DNA of 64,000 nucleotides from SVQP01 sp045658965. Lineage in GTDB: Bacteria > Bacillota > Clostridia > Oscillospirales > CAG-272. Below the pieces are notes generated by a model. It saw nothing but the letters and a program-made list of their open reading frames with translations. It searched no databases and was not told where the DNA came from. Positions within the stretch are counted from its first letter, which is position 1; the number at the start of each line of letters is the position of its first letter. The translations under genes were made by a program, and so were the position numbers. Of this stretch, positions 33,529-42,417 are shown one piece after another. Where the stretch lies: contig JAZOVZ010000106.1 of NCBI GenBank assembly GCA_045658965.1, forward strand, positions 3,752 through 67,751. The letters run 5' to 3'.

Positions 33529-34635
33529 ATGATAGTTGCACTCGAAGAGGCAAGACTTGCCTTAGTGAATATGAGAGCGGACCTCAAGGAGCTTGGCGAG
33601 CAGCTCAAGATCGAGCAAGCGCGCGCCACGGTTGAGGAGCTGGAGCAGCAGACCTCCGATCCCGCTTTCTGGAACAACCAGGAAAAATCCTCCAAGGTTC
33701 TGCAGACCATCAAGCAGCAAAAGGACAAGATCGAAAGCTACGAGGCACTCTGCACCCGTCTTGAGGACGCGGTCGTGCTTGCAGAAATGGCGATCGACGA
33801 AAACGACGAAAGCTGCGTAGAGGAAGTGCAGAGCGAGCTTTCCGAGATCTCCGCAATCGCGGAAAAGAAGCGCACCGAGGTACTGCTCTCGGGCGAATAC
33901 GACAGAAACAACGCCATCATTTCCTTCCACCCCGGTGCAGGCGGCACCGAGGCGCAGGACTGGTGCCAGATGCTTTACCGCATGATCAACCGCTGGTGCG
34001 AGGCGAACGGCTTTAAGGTCAAGCTGACCGACTGGCTGGACGGTGACGATGCGGGTCTGAAATCCGCAACCATTTTCGTGGAGGGTGAGAACGCTTACGG
34101 CTTCTTAAAGAGCGAAAACGGCGTGCACAGACTTGTGCGCGTTTCCCCCTTTGACTCCGCAGGACGCAGACAGACCTCCTTTGCTTCCATCGAAGTTATG
34201 CCCGAGTTTGATAAGCTGGACGACGTAGTGGTACGCGAGGAGGATTACGATTTCGTAACCTTCCACTCCAGCGGTGCGGGCGGTCAGAACATCAACAAGG
34301 TATCCTCCGCAGTTCGTCTGATCCACAAGCCTACGGGCATCGTAGTCGCTTGCCAGACCGAGCGTTCGCAGCTGCAGAACAAGGAAACCGCTATGCGCAT
34401 GCTGAAATCCAAGCTCATGGAGATCAAGATCAAGGAAAGACTTGACACCATTGACGAGATCAAGGGCAACAAGACCAAGATCGAGTGGGGCTCTCAGATC
34501 CGCTCCTACGTCTTCATGCCCTACACCTTGGTCAAGGACCTGCGCACCGGCTTTGAGACCGGTGACGTGGAAGCCGTGATGGACGGTGAGCTGGACGGCT
34601 TTATCAACGCTTATCTGAAGTCTATTTCTCAATAA
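33529..34635 (+). CDS. prfB: Peptide chain release factor 2, without frameshift site
   Basis: 368 residues. The stop-codon recognition tripeptide SPF lies in RLVRVSPFDSAG and the peptidyl hydrolysis motif GGQ in SSGAGGQNINKVSSA. RF2 releases peptides at UGA and UAA. In many bacteria prfB is read through a +1 frameshift near codon 25 at an in-frame UGA; here the frame is continuous from ATG to the end, so that autoregulation is absent. The start is 59 nt after the DUF2079 gene. Nnr follows 30 nt downstream on the same strand. Confidence 0.95.
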   Translation: MIVALEEARLALVNMRADLKELGEQLKIEQARATVEELEQQTSDPAFWNNQEKSSKVLQTIKQQKDKIESYEALCTRLEDAVVLAEMAIDENDESCVEEVQSELSEISAIAEKKRTEVLLSGEYDRNNAIISFHPGAGGTEAQDWCQMLYRMINRWCEANGFKVKLTDWLDGDDAGLKSATIFVEGENAYGFLKSENGVHRLVRVSPFDSAGRRQTSFASIEVMPEFDKLDDVVVREEDYDFVTFHSSGAGGQNINKVSSAVRLIHKPTGIVVACQTERSQLQNKETAMRMLKSKLMEIKIKERLDTIDEIKGNKTKIEWGSQIRSYVFMPYTLVKDLRTGFETGDVEAVMDGELDGFINAYLKSISQ

Positions 34636-34665
34636 AAACGCCGCAAAGGCACACGGGAGGCATTT

Positions 34666-36270
34666 ATGAAGACGATTTTCACCGCACAAAGAGCAAAAGC
34701 ATCCGATCTTTACACCGTGACCAACTGCAACCTTTCCGATCAACAGCTGATCCACGCTGCTGCCTGCGCTGTATTGGACACCATGCAAACAGAGAATTAC
34801 GATCTGCGCAAGCCCTTGATCCTGTGTGGCAGCGGCAACAACGGTGCCGACGGCTTTGAGCTGGCATGCCTGCTGCAAAAGGCAGGAGCCACCGCCAGGG
34901 TGCTGTATCTCGGTGCGCTTTACGAGCAGCCCGAAACCAAGAAGAAGCCCAAAAAGAAGGACGCTGCCGTGCCCGAGATCGATCCTGCGCTGATCGGCAC
35001 GCCCAACAAGGAATGCATGAGCGAGGAATGCCTTTCTCACTACGAAAAGGCTTTGGCGCAAGGTATTCCCGTATTGACCGAGCTGCCTGCGGAAACAGAC
35101 GAGGTTTCTCTGTTTGTAGACGCGGTTTACGGAACCGGCATGCACGGTGAGATCAAGGATGCGCGCGTATGCAATACCTTTGATGCCGTGAATGCAAGCG
35201 AGATCCCCGTCGTCGCGATCGACCTTCCCTCCGGCGTTGCCTGCGATAGCGGTGCCGTAGGCGCACACGCGCTGTGTGCTGCACACACCGTCACCATGCA
35301 GCACGCAAAGCCCGGTATTCTGCTCTATCCCGGTGCGGAATACGCAGGCAAGATCACGGTTGCCGACATCGGCATTGAAAACAATCCCACGCTGGAAGCT
35401 CCCACCGTGCAAGCCCTGCAGGACGAGGATCTTGACGCGCTGCTCCCTGCACGCCCCACGCGCTCCAACAAGGGCACGTTTGGCAAGGTGCTGATCGTGG
35501 GCGGTGCTCCCGGCATGGCAGGTGCCGTTTACCTTGCCGCTATGGCAGCATATCGCGCAGGCGCAGGGCTGGTTGAAATTCTGACCCACACCAAAAATCG
35601 CATCATTCTGCAGCAGCTGGTTCCCGAAGCGGTGCTGAGCTGCTACGCAGACAAATCCAAGCTCAAAAAGGCGATCAAGACCTCTGTGCGCCAAGCCGAC
35701 GCAATCGTGCTGGGCTGCGGAGCAGGTCGTTCCAAGCTGTCGGTCTTTACCGTTAAGTACGTATTGAACAACGCAAAGGTACCCGTCGTGGTAGATGCCG
35801 ACGCGCTCAACGTCATTGCAAATAAGCAGGGACTGCTCAAGGGCGTCAGCAAAAAGCAAAAGCCGCAGATCATCATCACCCCTCACCCCGTGGAAGCGGC
35901 AAGACTGCTTGGCAAAAAGACGGACGCAGACAAGGTGCTTGCCAACGTAGTCCTTACGGCAGAGCAGCTTTGCGACAAATACAAGGTGGGCGTGCTGCTC
36001 AAGGACGCGCACACGCTGATCCTCTCGCATGATAAGAATACCCGCTATATCAATCTCTCGGGCGGCACCGCACTTGCGGGAGCAGGCTCGGGCGATATCC
36101 TCGCGGGATACATCGGCGGTCTGTGCGCAGCAGAGACCAATCAACTTCCCATCGCCACCACCGCAGCTCTTGCAGCATACATGCACGGCAAGGCAGGCGA
36201 GCGCGCCGAGGAAACGGTTGGCGCACGCGCCGCAATGGCAAGAGATATTCTGGACGGATTGAAAAAGTAA
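34666..36270 (+). CDS. nnr: Bifunctional NAD(P)H-hydrate epimerase/dehydratase
   Basis: 534 residues. The N-terminal YjeF epimerase domain has LCGSGNNGADGFELA and VDAVYGTGMHG and AIDLPSGV. The C-terminal ADP-dependent dehydratase (CARKD) has GKVLIVGGAPGMAGAVYLAA, VVDADALNVIA and the catalytic GSGDILAG. Together they repair hydrated NADH/NADPH. Two oddities: a Lys/Glu-rich insertion of about 40 residues in the epimerase domain (PETKKKPKKKDAAV onward), and TPHPVEAARLLG where the family has TPHPGE. Ends in an intrinsic terminator. Confidence 0.92.
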   Translation: MKTIFTAQRAKASDLYTVTNCNLSDQQLIHAAACAVLDTMQTENYDLRKPLILCGSGNNGADGFELACLLQKAGATARVLYLGALYEQPETKKKPKKKDAAVPEIDPALIGTPNKECMSEECLSHYEKALAQGIPVLTELPAETDEVSLFVDAVYGTGMHGEIKDARVCNTFDAVNASEIPVVAIDLPSGVACDSGAVGAHALCAAHTVTMQHAKPGILLYPGAEYAGKITVADIGIENNPTLEAPTVQALQDEDLDALLPARPTRSNKGTFGKVLIVGGAPGMAGAVYLAAMAAYRAGAGLVEILTHTKNRIILQQLVPEAVLSCYADKSKLKKAIKTSVRQADAIVLGCGAGRSKLSVFTVKYVLNNAKVPVVVDADALNVIANKQGLLKGVSKKQKPQIIITPHPVEAARLLGKKTDADKVLANVVLTAEQLCDKYKVGVLLKDAHTLILSHDKNTRYINLSGGTALAGAGSGDILAGYIGGLCAAETNQLPIATTAALAAYMHGKAGERAEETVGARAAMARDILDGLKK

Positions 36271-36282
36271 ATATGACGCAAG

Positions 36283-36313
36283 AAAAAACCGCTCGAACGA
36301 GCGGTTTTTTCTT
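36283..36313. terminator. Bidirectional intrinsic terminator
   Basis: AAAAAACCGCTC-GAAC-GAGCGGTTTTTT is a perfect stem flanked by A and T runs, so it can serve nnr on the plus strand and the anti-sigma gene on the minus strand. Confidence 0.93.
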
Positions 36314-36324
36314 ATTTTATTCGA

Positions 36325-37512
36325 TTATTCCGGCACGTACCAATCGCCGTCGCTGAAGTACGCTTCCTCAATCGAACGCGCATCCAGAATCAGATTGCCG
36401 TCCTCGACCGCAATGCCTCCTCGGAAAGTCACGACCACAAGGTCTCCGACGTCGATCATACCGCATTCCACACAACGTCTGATGCGAATATCCTCCAAGG
36501 ACACGCGGAACACCATGCCTTCGCTCGGCTTGACGCACAGAATACTGTCATCAATATACACGAATCCGTCCTTGATATCCACCACAGTGCCTGCCAACGT
36601 ATATTCATAAGGCTCAAAGGATTTCTTGACCGAATTTGCCATGGCATACTCGATGATCTTGCCCGCTGCCTCTTCACCGATCTCGTAAATATACGCATAC
36701 TCAAACACGTTAGTCCGCAAGTATCCGTCCTTGGTAATATACATCACCTTTTTGTAAACGCCCAATCTATCCGAGGTCATGGTAAAGCTGAGATACTCGT
36801 CACTTCTCTGCCACTTGTCCGTATCCTCATACCGCTTTGCATCGTGGCAGGACGCAAGCACCTCCAGGATATATGCATCGTCGTCCAACGCATAATGCGT
36901 CTCGTTTCTGCCTTCGTGCTCGGTAAAGCGGTCAAGCTCCCACGCCTCGGAAAGGCCGTAGCGGTCGAACAGCTCACCAAGCGTTTCGGGCATATCCAGC
37001 AAAGCGTCTCTGCATTTGTAAACGTACCAATCTCCTTCCATCCCAACAGCGATCATGGCATCCTCGGAAACGCCGTCAATGCTGCGCACCTCAAAGCCCA
37101 GATAATTGCCGAGCTTATCGCCAAGATGTCTTGTTTGTACCGTATTACCGCTTGAATCGTAGCTCTTGAAATTCCAAAGAACCACGTTGTGCTTTTCAGA
37201 CGCTGTCAGATACTCGTCCGCCCAAATCACGCCCATCTCACTACTTGCAACAGAGCTGTACTTATAGTGACGCTTGAGGTCTCCCATGGATATCACCTTA
37301 CCCGTCGGGTAATACCCCTCGGGCAGCACATCGTCATCCAGCATCAAAGGCACGACGATCATGCCTGCCACAATGATGACGCAAAGGCAAGCGGCTGTCA
37401 GTATGCTCCACTTAAACCATGGCTGCTTTGCCCTTCTTCTTTCCTTGGCAGACGCGCTCACGAGATCCGCATCGATCTCGCCCATTGCTTCTGCAATCTT
37501 GGGTATTTTCAT
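36325..37512 (-). CDS. Putative anti-sigma factor, membrane protein
   Basis: 395 residues. The cytosolic N-terminus (1-34) is Ala/Arg/Lys-rich. One transmembrane helix lies at about 36-58 (LTAACLCVIIVAGMIVV). The rest is a beta-rich extracytoplasmic domain with no recognised fold. Its ATG overlaps the stop of the ECF sigma gene by 4 nt, the classic sigma/anti-sigma coupling, and this is the main basis for the call. It probably holds the sigma factor inactive until an envelope signal arrives. There is no zinc-binding HxxxCxxC motif at the N-terminus. Confidence 0.72.
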   Translation of the reverse strand: MKIPKIAEAMGEIDADLVSASAKERRRAKQPWFKWSILTAACLCVIIVAGMIVVPLMLDDDVLPEGYYPTGKVISMGDLKRHYKYSSVASSEMGVIWADEYLTASEKHNVVLWNFKSYDSSGNTVQTRHLGDKLGNYLGFEVRSIDGVSEDAMIAVGMEGDWYVYKCRDALLDMPETLGELFDRYGLSEAWELDRFTEHEGRNETHYALDDDAYILEVLASCHDAKRYEDTDKWQRSDEYLSFTMTSDRLGVYKKVMYITKDGYLRTNVFEYAYIYEIGEEAAGKIIEYAMANSVKKSFEPYEYTLAGTVVDIKDGFVYIDDSILCVKPSEGMVFRVSLEDIRIRRCVECGMIDVGDLVVVTFRGGIAVEDGNLILDARSIEEAYFSDGDWYVPE

Positions 37513-38066
37513 ACTTCAATTCCCTCCTTAGTCAAATGCTCCTTGAGCTTTTCTCGGGTGTGATACAGCATGCTCTTGACCTTGCTTTGGCTAAAGCCGT
37601 AGCGTTTTGCAATGTCCGCAACCGAATCAAAGAAATAATACTTGCGGATAAACACATCGCGCACCTGCTCGCTCTGCTGGCGTAAAAACGCGCTGATCGC
37701 GGCAGACACCTCGCCCTCGCGTCCGCTCACCGCCTCGTCGGGCAGTATTTCCTCCAGCTCGGACAGCGATACCGTCAGCTCTCTGCTGCACTTTTGCCGT
37801 GTTACGGCACGCAGGCGTTTGAGAGAGACGTTACGCACCACGCGGCACACAAATGCGCAAAGATCATCGGGGCGTGCGGGCGGAATGGCATTCCAAACGC
37901 CCACGTACGCATCGTTGACGCATTCCTCGGCATCCTGCGCGTTACCCAAAATATTACGGGCAATGTTTTGGCACAGCTTGCCGTATTTGGTCTGTGTTTC
38001 GCCTATCGCGCGCTCGTCCCGCGCAAAGTACAGCTCTATGACGTTATGATCGTCTATATTGCGCAT
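37509..38066 (-). CDS. ECF-type RNA polymerase sigma factor
   Basis: 185 residues from ATG 38066, with AGGAGGTG upstream. The sigma-2 region is KYGKLCQNIARNILGNAQDA, then EECVNDAYVGVWNAIPP. Sigma-4 is IRKYYFFDSVADIAKRYGFS, then QSKVKSMLYHTREKLKEHL. Together they bind the -10 and -35 elements. Coupled to the membrane protein downstream. A TTGCAACC box about 85 bp upstream (near 38141-38148) could be its own -35 recognition site, but I cannot confirm a matching -10. Confidence 0.93.
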   Translation of the reverse strand: MRNIDDHNVIELYFARDERAIGETQTKYGKLCQNIARNILGNAQDAEECVNDAYVGVWNAIPPARPDDLCAFVCRVVRNVSLKRLRAVTRQKCSRELTVSLSELEEILPDEAVSGREGEVSAAISAFLRQQSEQVRDVFIRKYYFFDSVADIAKRYGFSQSKVKSMLYHTREKLKEHLTKEGIEV

Positions 38067-38268
38067 GCTCTCACCTCCTGTAATGTAAAGTCTGAAAGGC
38101 GCCCTCACCTATACAGTACCCTTTTCGGGCTGCTTGGTTGCAAAGCAAGAGAATATTTTTTCAAAATCCTACCCAATTTCATTAAGGGGCAGGGTCATTA
38201 ACTTTGCCCTTTTCTTGTACAATTAAGTCTATGAATTTGATTAGTTTTGCAGGAAGAAATCCGTTTTG

Positions 38269-38601
38269 GTGAGGGAGCGTCCGCGTGATGCACCTCATCC
38301 ACCGCAACCGCGTCGATCATTTCGCGGATGCTCCGCGAAATATCTCTCCGCTGCGGTCCCCCTTCCCCAGCGGGGCAAGGCTTATTTCAGTTGCCCTTAT
38401 CGATAAAAACGAGCAAGACGGAAGCAATCTTACCTTTACCGTAACGGTCAACCTAACAAAGCGGATGCGCGCAGAAAGCCTTGCCCCGCTGGGGAAGATA
38501 TTTGCAAGCAAATTAGACCGCAGCGGAAGCAGAAACGAGCAGCGCGAGTTTCAATGACGCGGTTGCGGTGGATGAGGTGCATCATATGGACGCTCTTTCA
38601 C
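38269..38601. repeat. 333-bp MITE-like element, copy C
   Basis: The terminal inverted repeats are about 45 bp: left GTGAGGGAGCGTCCGCGTGA..., right (reversed) GTGAAAGAGCGTCCATATGA.... Both continue TGCACCTCATCCACCGCAAC, then CGCGTC. A second inverted pair (CTTCCCCAGCGGGGCAAGGC and its complement) frames a ~90-bp core that is shared with copy D at 44.0 kb. It fills most of the gap between the sigma gene and the TPR gene. No credible ORF. Confidence 0.82.
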
Positions 38602-38619
38602 ATCTTCGTAAATGCAAAA

Positions 38620-38646
38620 GGAGCTGAGTAGATGACTCAGCCCCTA
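38620..38646 (-). repeat. GTAGGG stem-loop repeat
   Basis: Minus strand: GTAGGGGCTGAGTCATCTAC, then TCAGCTCC. Same family as the copies at 22.7 and 29.3 kb, just outside MITE copy C. Confidence 0.65.
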
Positions 38647-38661
38647 CGGTTCATTTGCCTG

Positions 38662-40113
38662 TTACGACCGCTTGACGTTGATCTTGAGCAGCTCGTCGAC
38701 CGTATCGTTATCAATGACCTCGTTGGCTGCCGCACCTGCATAGCGGGCGGTCTGGTAGACCTCAAACAGCATCTTTTCGTCATCCTCGATGGCGATCTCC
38801 TGTCCGATCTCCTGCGGGGTCTGATGATACTTGACGCGATAGCCCTGCTTGATACGGCGGATCATGTAGTCAACGAAAATGAAGCGCACGCGCGCGGCGT
38901 TATCGGGCAGCTCGTGCCATTTTGCCTCGTTGCGCAGCTTTTTGGCTTTTTTTGCCTTGGTCGGCTTATCCACGTAGACAAAGCTCTTTTCATCCTTGCC
39001 CTTGAGTCTTTGCTTGCCGATAGAAATGCCCACAAGCCCCAGCACGCGGTCCAGTGCCTTGACCACCGGCTTTGCCACGCGTTTGCCGATCTCCAAGGCT
39101 TTGAGTGCCATTTTGCGCTTGAGAGAGGGACTGAGCATGCGGAAAAATTGCACAATGGCAAACACCGCACCCACAATGACCATCACTACGCAAAGTCCGC
39201 GGATCTTATCTCCGTGCAGCCTTAAAAAATCGTTTTCGGGATCAATGCGGCTTGCCGCAAAGAAGGCAGAGCCCCAAAGTCCCGTGCCGCACACGACCAA
39301 GCCCACAAGTCCTGCGATCAGTCGCTTTTTGTTGATGGTGCGCCAGATCTCGGCATAATCCACGCCGCTGACGCTGTCCTCGGCACGTGCGCGCTTTTTG
39401 CGCACGATCTCGGTTTGCGGGGCGTCGTCATCCCTTACGGGAGCGTTTCCCTTATGCGGGGCGTCGAGGACGTCGCCCCCTACCTTTTTGGATCTTGATC
39501 TGTATTTGGACGCAGCCTTACGGCACTTTTGAGAGAGCTGCGCGCTGTCGGAATATGCGGAGATCTGCTCAAAGATCTCGGCAGCCTCCTCGTATTCGGG
39601 TCCCGACTGCGCTGCCGTGTACAGCTCGACAGCCGCCCTGTACGCACACTCGGTATAGTGCTTGCCGTAACGCTCGGCAAGATCGCGGGAATCCTTATAT
39701 CCCTTGATCTTGTTCATCTTGAAATACGCCTCGCGCATATCCTGCCAGCGTCCCTCGCATTGCTCGTACAGCGCAATCGCCTCGGCATAGCACAAAGCCG
39801 TCGCCTTGGCTTTATACGTACGCGCCCACTCGCGCGCATCCATATAGTCCGAGATCTGCGCCAATACGGCTGCCGCCTCGAAATAATCCTCGCTGGTTAA
39901 ATCCTCGCGGGATGCAAAATCCTCACGGTATTCGCGGTACGCCCCCGCAGACGCGGCACGCACGCATTTTGTGTAATAGGTGGACGCTTCCTTGAAGTTT
40001 TCCAGCTCGTGAAACTGCTTGGCAAGCTCCAAAAATTCGCGCCAGGTGGAGGTACCGGCAAACCGATGCATCAGCTCGGTATAGCGCAGGTTCATTTGTG
40101 CTTCACTCGCCAT
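38662..40113 (-). CDS. TPR-like membrane protein with C-terminal DUF4129-like domain
   Basis: 483 residues. The N-terminal half (1-200) is helical with TPR-like repeats (FKEASTYYTKCV; YEEAAEIFEQISAYSDSAQL). Two transmembrane helices lie near 264-286 and 305-325. The C-terminal ~90 residues resemble DUF4129 (KYHQTPQEIGQEI...LFEVYQTARYAG). It is third in a MoxR-DUF58 operon and overlaps DUF58 by 11 nt; in this position other bacteria have a transglutaminase-DUF4129 protein, so this is probably its divergent replacement. Residues 211-219 (VGGDVLDAP) are encoded by a GTAGGG repeat. Confidence 0.75.
   Translation of the reverse strand: MASEAQMNLRYTELMHRFAGTSTWREFLELAKQFHELENFKEASTYYTKCVRAASAGAYREYREDFASREDLTSEDYFEAAAVLAQISDYMDAREWARTYKAKATALCYAEAIALYEQCEGRWQDMREAYFKMNKIKGYKDSRDLAERYGKHYTECAYRAAVELYTAAQSGPEYEEAAEIFEQISAYSDSAQLSQKCRKAASKYRSRSKKVGGDVLDAPHKGNAPVRDDDAPQTEIVRKKRARAEDSVSGVDYAEIWRTINKKRLIAGLVGLVVCGTGLWGSAFFAASRIDPENDFLRLHGDKIRGLCVVMVIVGAVFAIVQFFRMLSPSLKRKMALKALEIGKRVAKPVVKALDRVLGLVGISIGKQRLKGKDEKSFVYVDKPTKAKKAKKLRNEAKWHELPDNAARVRFIFVDYMIRRIKQGYRVKYHQTPQEIGQEIAIEDDEKMLFEVYQTARYAGAAANEVIDNDTVDELLKINVKRS
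39456..39483 (-). repeat. GTAGGG stem-loop inside the TPR/DUF4129 gene
   Basis: Minus strand GTAGGGGGCGACGTCCTCGA, then CGCCCCGC, nearly the same as the intergenic copy at 44.95 kb. It is in frame and encodes VGGDVLDAP between the TPR part and the membrane helices. Confidence 0.78.
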
Positions 40114-41293
40114 CGTATACTTCCTCCCCCTCTAAAATGATGACCTGCACCGAGTTGCCAAGACGCTCCAGAGCGTCGGTTCTCGCCTGCACGTCGGGGT
40201 TTTCGGCAAACGCGACGATCACGATCTCGGTGTCGGCAATGCCCTCGGTCACGGCATTTTCCAAAAGGGATGCAAACGAGCCGCCCTCTCGCGGGGTAAT
40301 GCACGCCATCTCCTTTAAGATCGCCAGCATGTGCGCCTCACCGCTCTCACACGGAAAACGCAAGCTCATCTCACCGTTCTGCGATTTGCAGTTGGCGGCA
40401 AAGCCCACGCGGAAGCCGCCGTATGCAGCGTCGCGCACAAGGGCTGCACAGAAGGAAAGCCCCTCTTCACCGCGGCGGTTATATTCCTCGCCATCCATGC
40501 TCATGCCCATGGGCAGGTGGAAGTCCATATAGATCATCATGCGTCGGCTGGCGCAAAACTCTCTGGAATTGACCTTGAAGGGCGAGGTTGCCGCGCCGCC
40601 GAACGGCACGCGCGCGGATGCCTTGAAGTTGATCTGCGAGATCTGGTCGCCAAAGCGGTAATCGCGAATGCCCGCAAAGGAGAAAGGATCCTGATACAGC
40701 GGACGGCGGCTGACGTAGTCGCCCTGCAATCTACCTTGGGCAAAATCCTGCATGTCCAACGGGATAGCTTTGGGATATACGAAAATCTCGGCGGGCGCAT
40801 CCTGCGCAAGCGGCCCCGACTTGGAATAGATGGACGCCACGTGCAGATTGTAATGCCCTCTTTTTTTGCAAATGACCTTGTGTCTGCGGCGGATCTGCAT
40901 ATACGGCCACAGATTGAAGCGGCTGATCAGATACTGCATGGAATTTTTGTCATCGGGATCTCTCTCGTATTCCTCCAGCTCCAGCTCGTTATAGAAATAT
41001 GACTCGATATCCACCCACAAAAGCGGAAAAGAGCTGGTATTGCGCACGGTCTCGATCAGCTCGACCTCGTCGCCCTCGTACACACCAACCTCGGAAAACT
41101 CTCTCGTATACTCGATATTTCCAAGGCGTTTGTTGCGCAGGGCGATATAAATGCGGTAAAGAATCAGCGCAAGCAATCCAAGCACGGCAAGCGTGATCAG
41201 CACGTAAAACCACGGAGATCTGGTAAACTCCGCGATCTTGTCCGCCATGTTGGTAATATACTCGGCAATTCCCTTTAATGCTTCAGGCGACAT
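40103..41293 (-). CDS. DUF58 domain protein
   Basis: 396 residues. Two N-terminal transmembrane helices were expected; one is clear at about 30-48 (FYVLITLAVLGLLALILYRI). A beta region follows (GVYEGDEVELIETVRN...SSFPLLWVDIES). The DUF58 core is YRFGDQISQINFKASARVPF, and then RMMIYMDFHLPMGMSM starts a von Willebrand A-like fold. DUF58 proteins work with MoxR ATPases in envelope maturation or stress systems; their client is not known here. The ATG overlaps the MoxR stop (TAATG), so the genes are coupled. Confidence 0.9.
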   Translation of the reverse strand: MSPEALKGIAEYITNMADKIAEFTRSPWFYVLITLAVLGLLALILYRIYIALRNKRLGNIEYTREFSEVGVYEGDEVELIETVRNTSSFPLLWVDIESYFYNELELEEYERDPDDKNSMQYLISRFNLWPYMQIRRRHKVICKKRGHYNLHVASIYSKSGPLAQDAPAEIFVYPKAIPLDMQDFAQGRLQGDYVSRRPLYQDPFSFAGIRDYRFGDQISQINFKASARVPFGGAATSPFKVNSREFCASRRMMIYMDFHLPMGMSMDGEEYNRRGEEGLSFCAALVRDAAYGGFRVGFAANCKSQNGEMSLRFPCESGEAHMLAILKEMACITPREGGSFASLLENAVTEGIADTEIVIVAFAENPDVQARTDALERLGNSVQVIILEGEEVYDGE

Positions 41294-42264
41294 TATCTTT
41301 CCTCAAAAATTGCCTCGGTGGGTACGGTAACCGTGCCGAGAATGTCCTCTACGACGTTAAAGGCGGCATTCTTATGAATACGCGCGGAGTTTTCTAACAT
41401 AATTCTGTGGTCAAGCACGGGGTGTGCCGCACGCTTGACGTCATCCGGAATGACGTAATTTCTGCCTGCAATGGCAGCGTATCCCTTTGCAGCACGCATC
41501 AAGGACAGCGCACCGCGGGGGCTGACGCCCAGGATAACCTTGGGATACTTTCTGGTTCTTTCCACAATGTTGGTAATGTAGCTCATCAGCTCGCGGCATA
41601 CGTATACCTTGGGGAGCTCCTCAATGGCACGGCACAGCTCCTGCTGGGTGACCACAGGCTGCAGCTTCTCCAGGGGACTTGCCTTATCAAAGCGCGCCAG
41701 GATATCCACGCCCTCCATGTGGTTGGGATAATCCATGCTGCCCTTCATCAAAAATCTGTCCAGCTGTGCCTCGGGCAGCGGGAAGGTACCCATGTTTTCC
41801 ACGGGGTTCTGGGTTGCAATGACCATAAAGGGCGCAGCCAGACGGTAGGTCTTGCCGTCAATGGTGGTCTGTCCCTCTTCCATACATTCCAAGAGACCCG
41901 ACTGGGTCTTGGGGGTTGCGCGGTTGATCTCGTCCGCCAGCACGATGTTGGCAAAGATGGGACCGGGCACAAACTCAAACTCAGACTTCTTCATGTTAAA
42001 GAAGTTGATACCCGTGATATCCGAGGGCAAAAGGTCGGGGGTGAACTGGATACGCTTGAAATCACAGCCCACGCTTGCAGCCAGCGACTTGATCAGCATG
42101 GTCTTACCCGTGCCGGGTACGTCCTCCAGCAGCACGTGACCGCCGCAAAGCATGGACACCAGCAGCATATCGATGGTATCCTCCTTACCGACGATGACCT
42201 TGCCGATATTCTCTTTAATTTTTGTATAAACCTGTGTAATATTCTGGGAAACCGAAACAGACAT
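41293..42264 (-). CDS. MoxR-family AAA+ ATPase
   Basis: 323 residues from ATG 42264, 5 nt after GGAGGG. Walker A is LEDVPGTGKTMLIKS, Walker B is IVLADEINRATPKTQ, sensor-1 is VIATQNPVEN, and the family helix GTFPLPEAQLDRFL is present. MoxR ATPases are chaperone-like remodellers that activate partner proteins carrying von Willebrand domains, here probably the DUF58 product. First gene of the three-gene operon. An earlier in-frame TTG at 42276 lies before the ribosome site and is rejected as start. Confidence 0.95.
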   Translation of the reverse strand: MSVSVSQNITQVYTKIKENIGKVIVGKEDTIDMLLVSMLCGGHVLLEDVPGTGKTMLIKSLAASVGCDFKRIQFTPDLLPSDITGINFFNMKKSEFEFVPGPIFANIVLADEINRATPKTQSGLLECMEEGQTTIDGKTYRLAAPFMVIATQNPVENMGTFPLPEAQLDRFLMKGSMDYPNHMEGVDILARFDKASPLEKLQPVVTQQELCRAIEELPKVYVCRELMSYITNIVERTRKYPKVILGVSPRGALSLMRAAKGYAAIAGRNYVIPDDVKRAAHPVLDHRIMLENSARIHKNAAFNVVEDILGTVTVPTEAIFEER

Positions 42265-42370
42265 AATGCCCTCCAAAAAATACTTAATCGTATTATTTTA
42301 CCATATTTTTATTAGAATGTCAAGAAAGTATTGGGGCGTGAACGAAAAACGGTCTCTCCAACCGTCCGTT

Positions 42371-42395
42371 GTAGGGACAGGCGTCCCCGACTGTC
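42371..42395 (+). repeat. GTAGGG stem-loop repeat
   Basis: GTAGGGACAGGCGTCCCCGA, then CTGTC: the GTAGGG leader and ACAG/CTGT closing stem of the family, between the MoxR operon and the permease-prefix gene. Confidence 0.6.
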
Positions 42396-42417
42396 AGCCC
42401 TCATACCGTATGGACAG

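Noticed and set aside
33529..33620. Programmed +1 frameshift in prfB
   Set aside because: No in-frame UGA or CUUUGA slip site is needed; the frame is open from the start codon.
34105..36186. 693-residue minus-strand ORF
   Set aside because: Antisense of prfB and nnr, both of which have clear family motifs.
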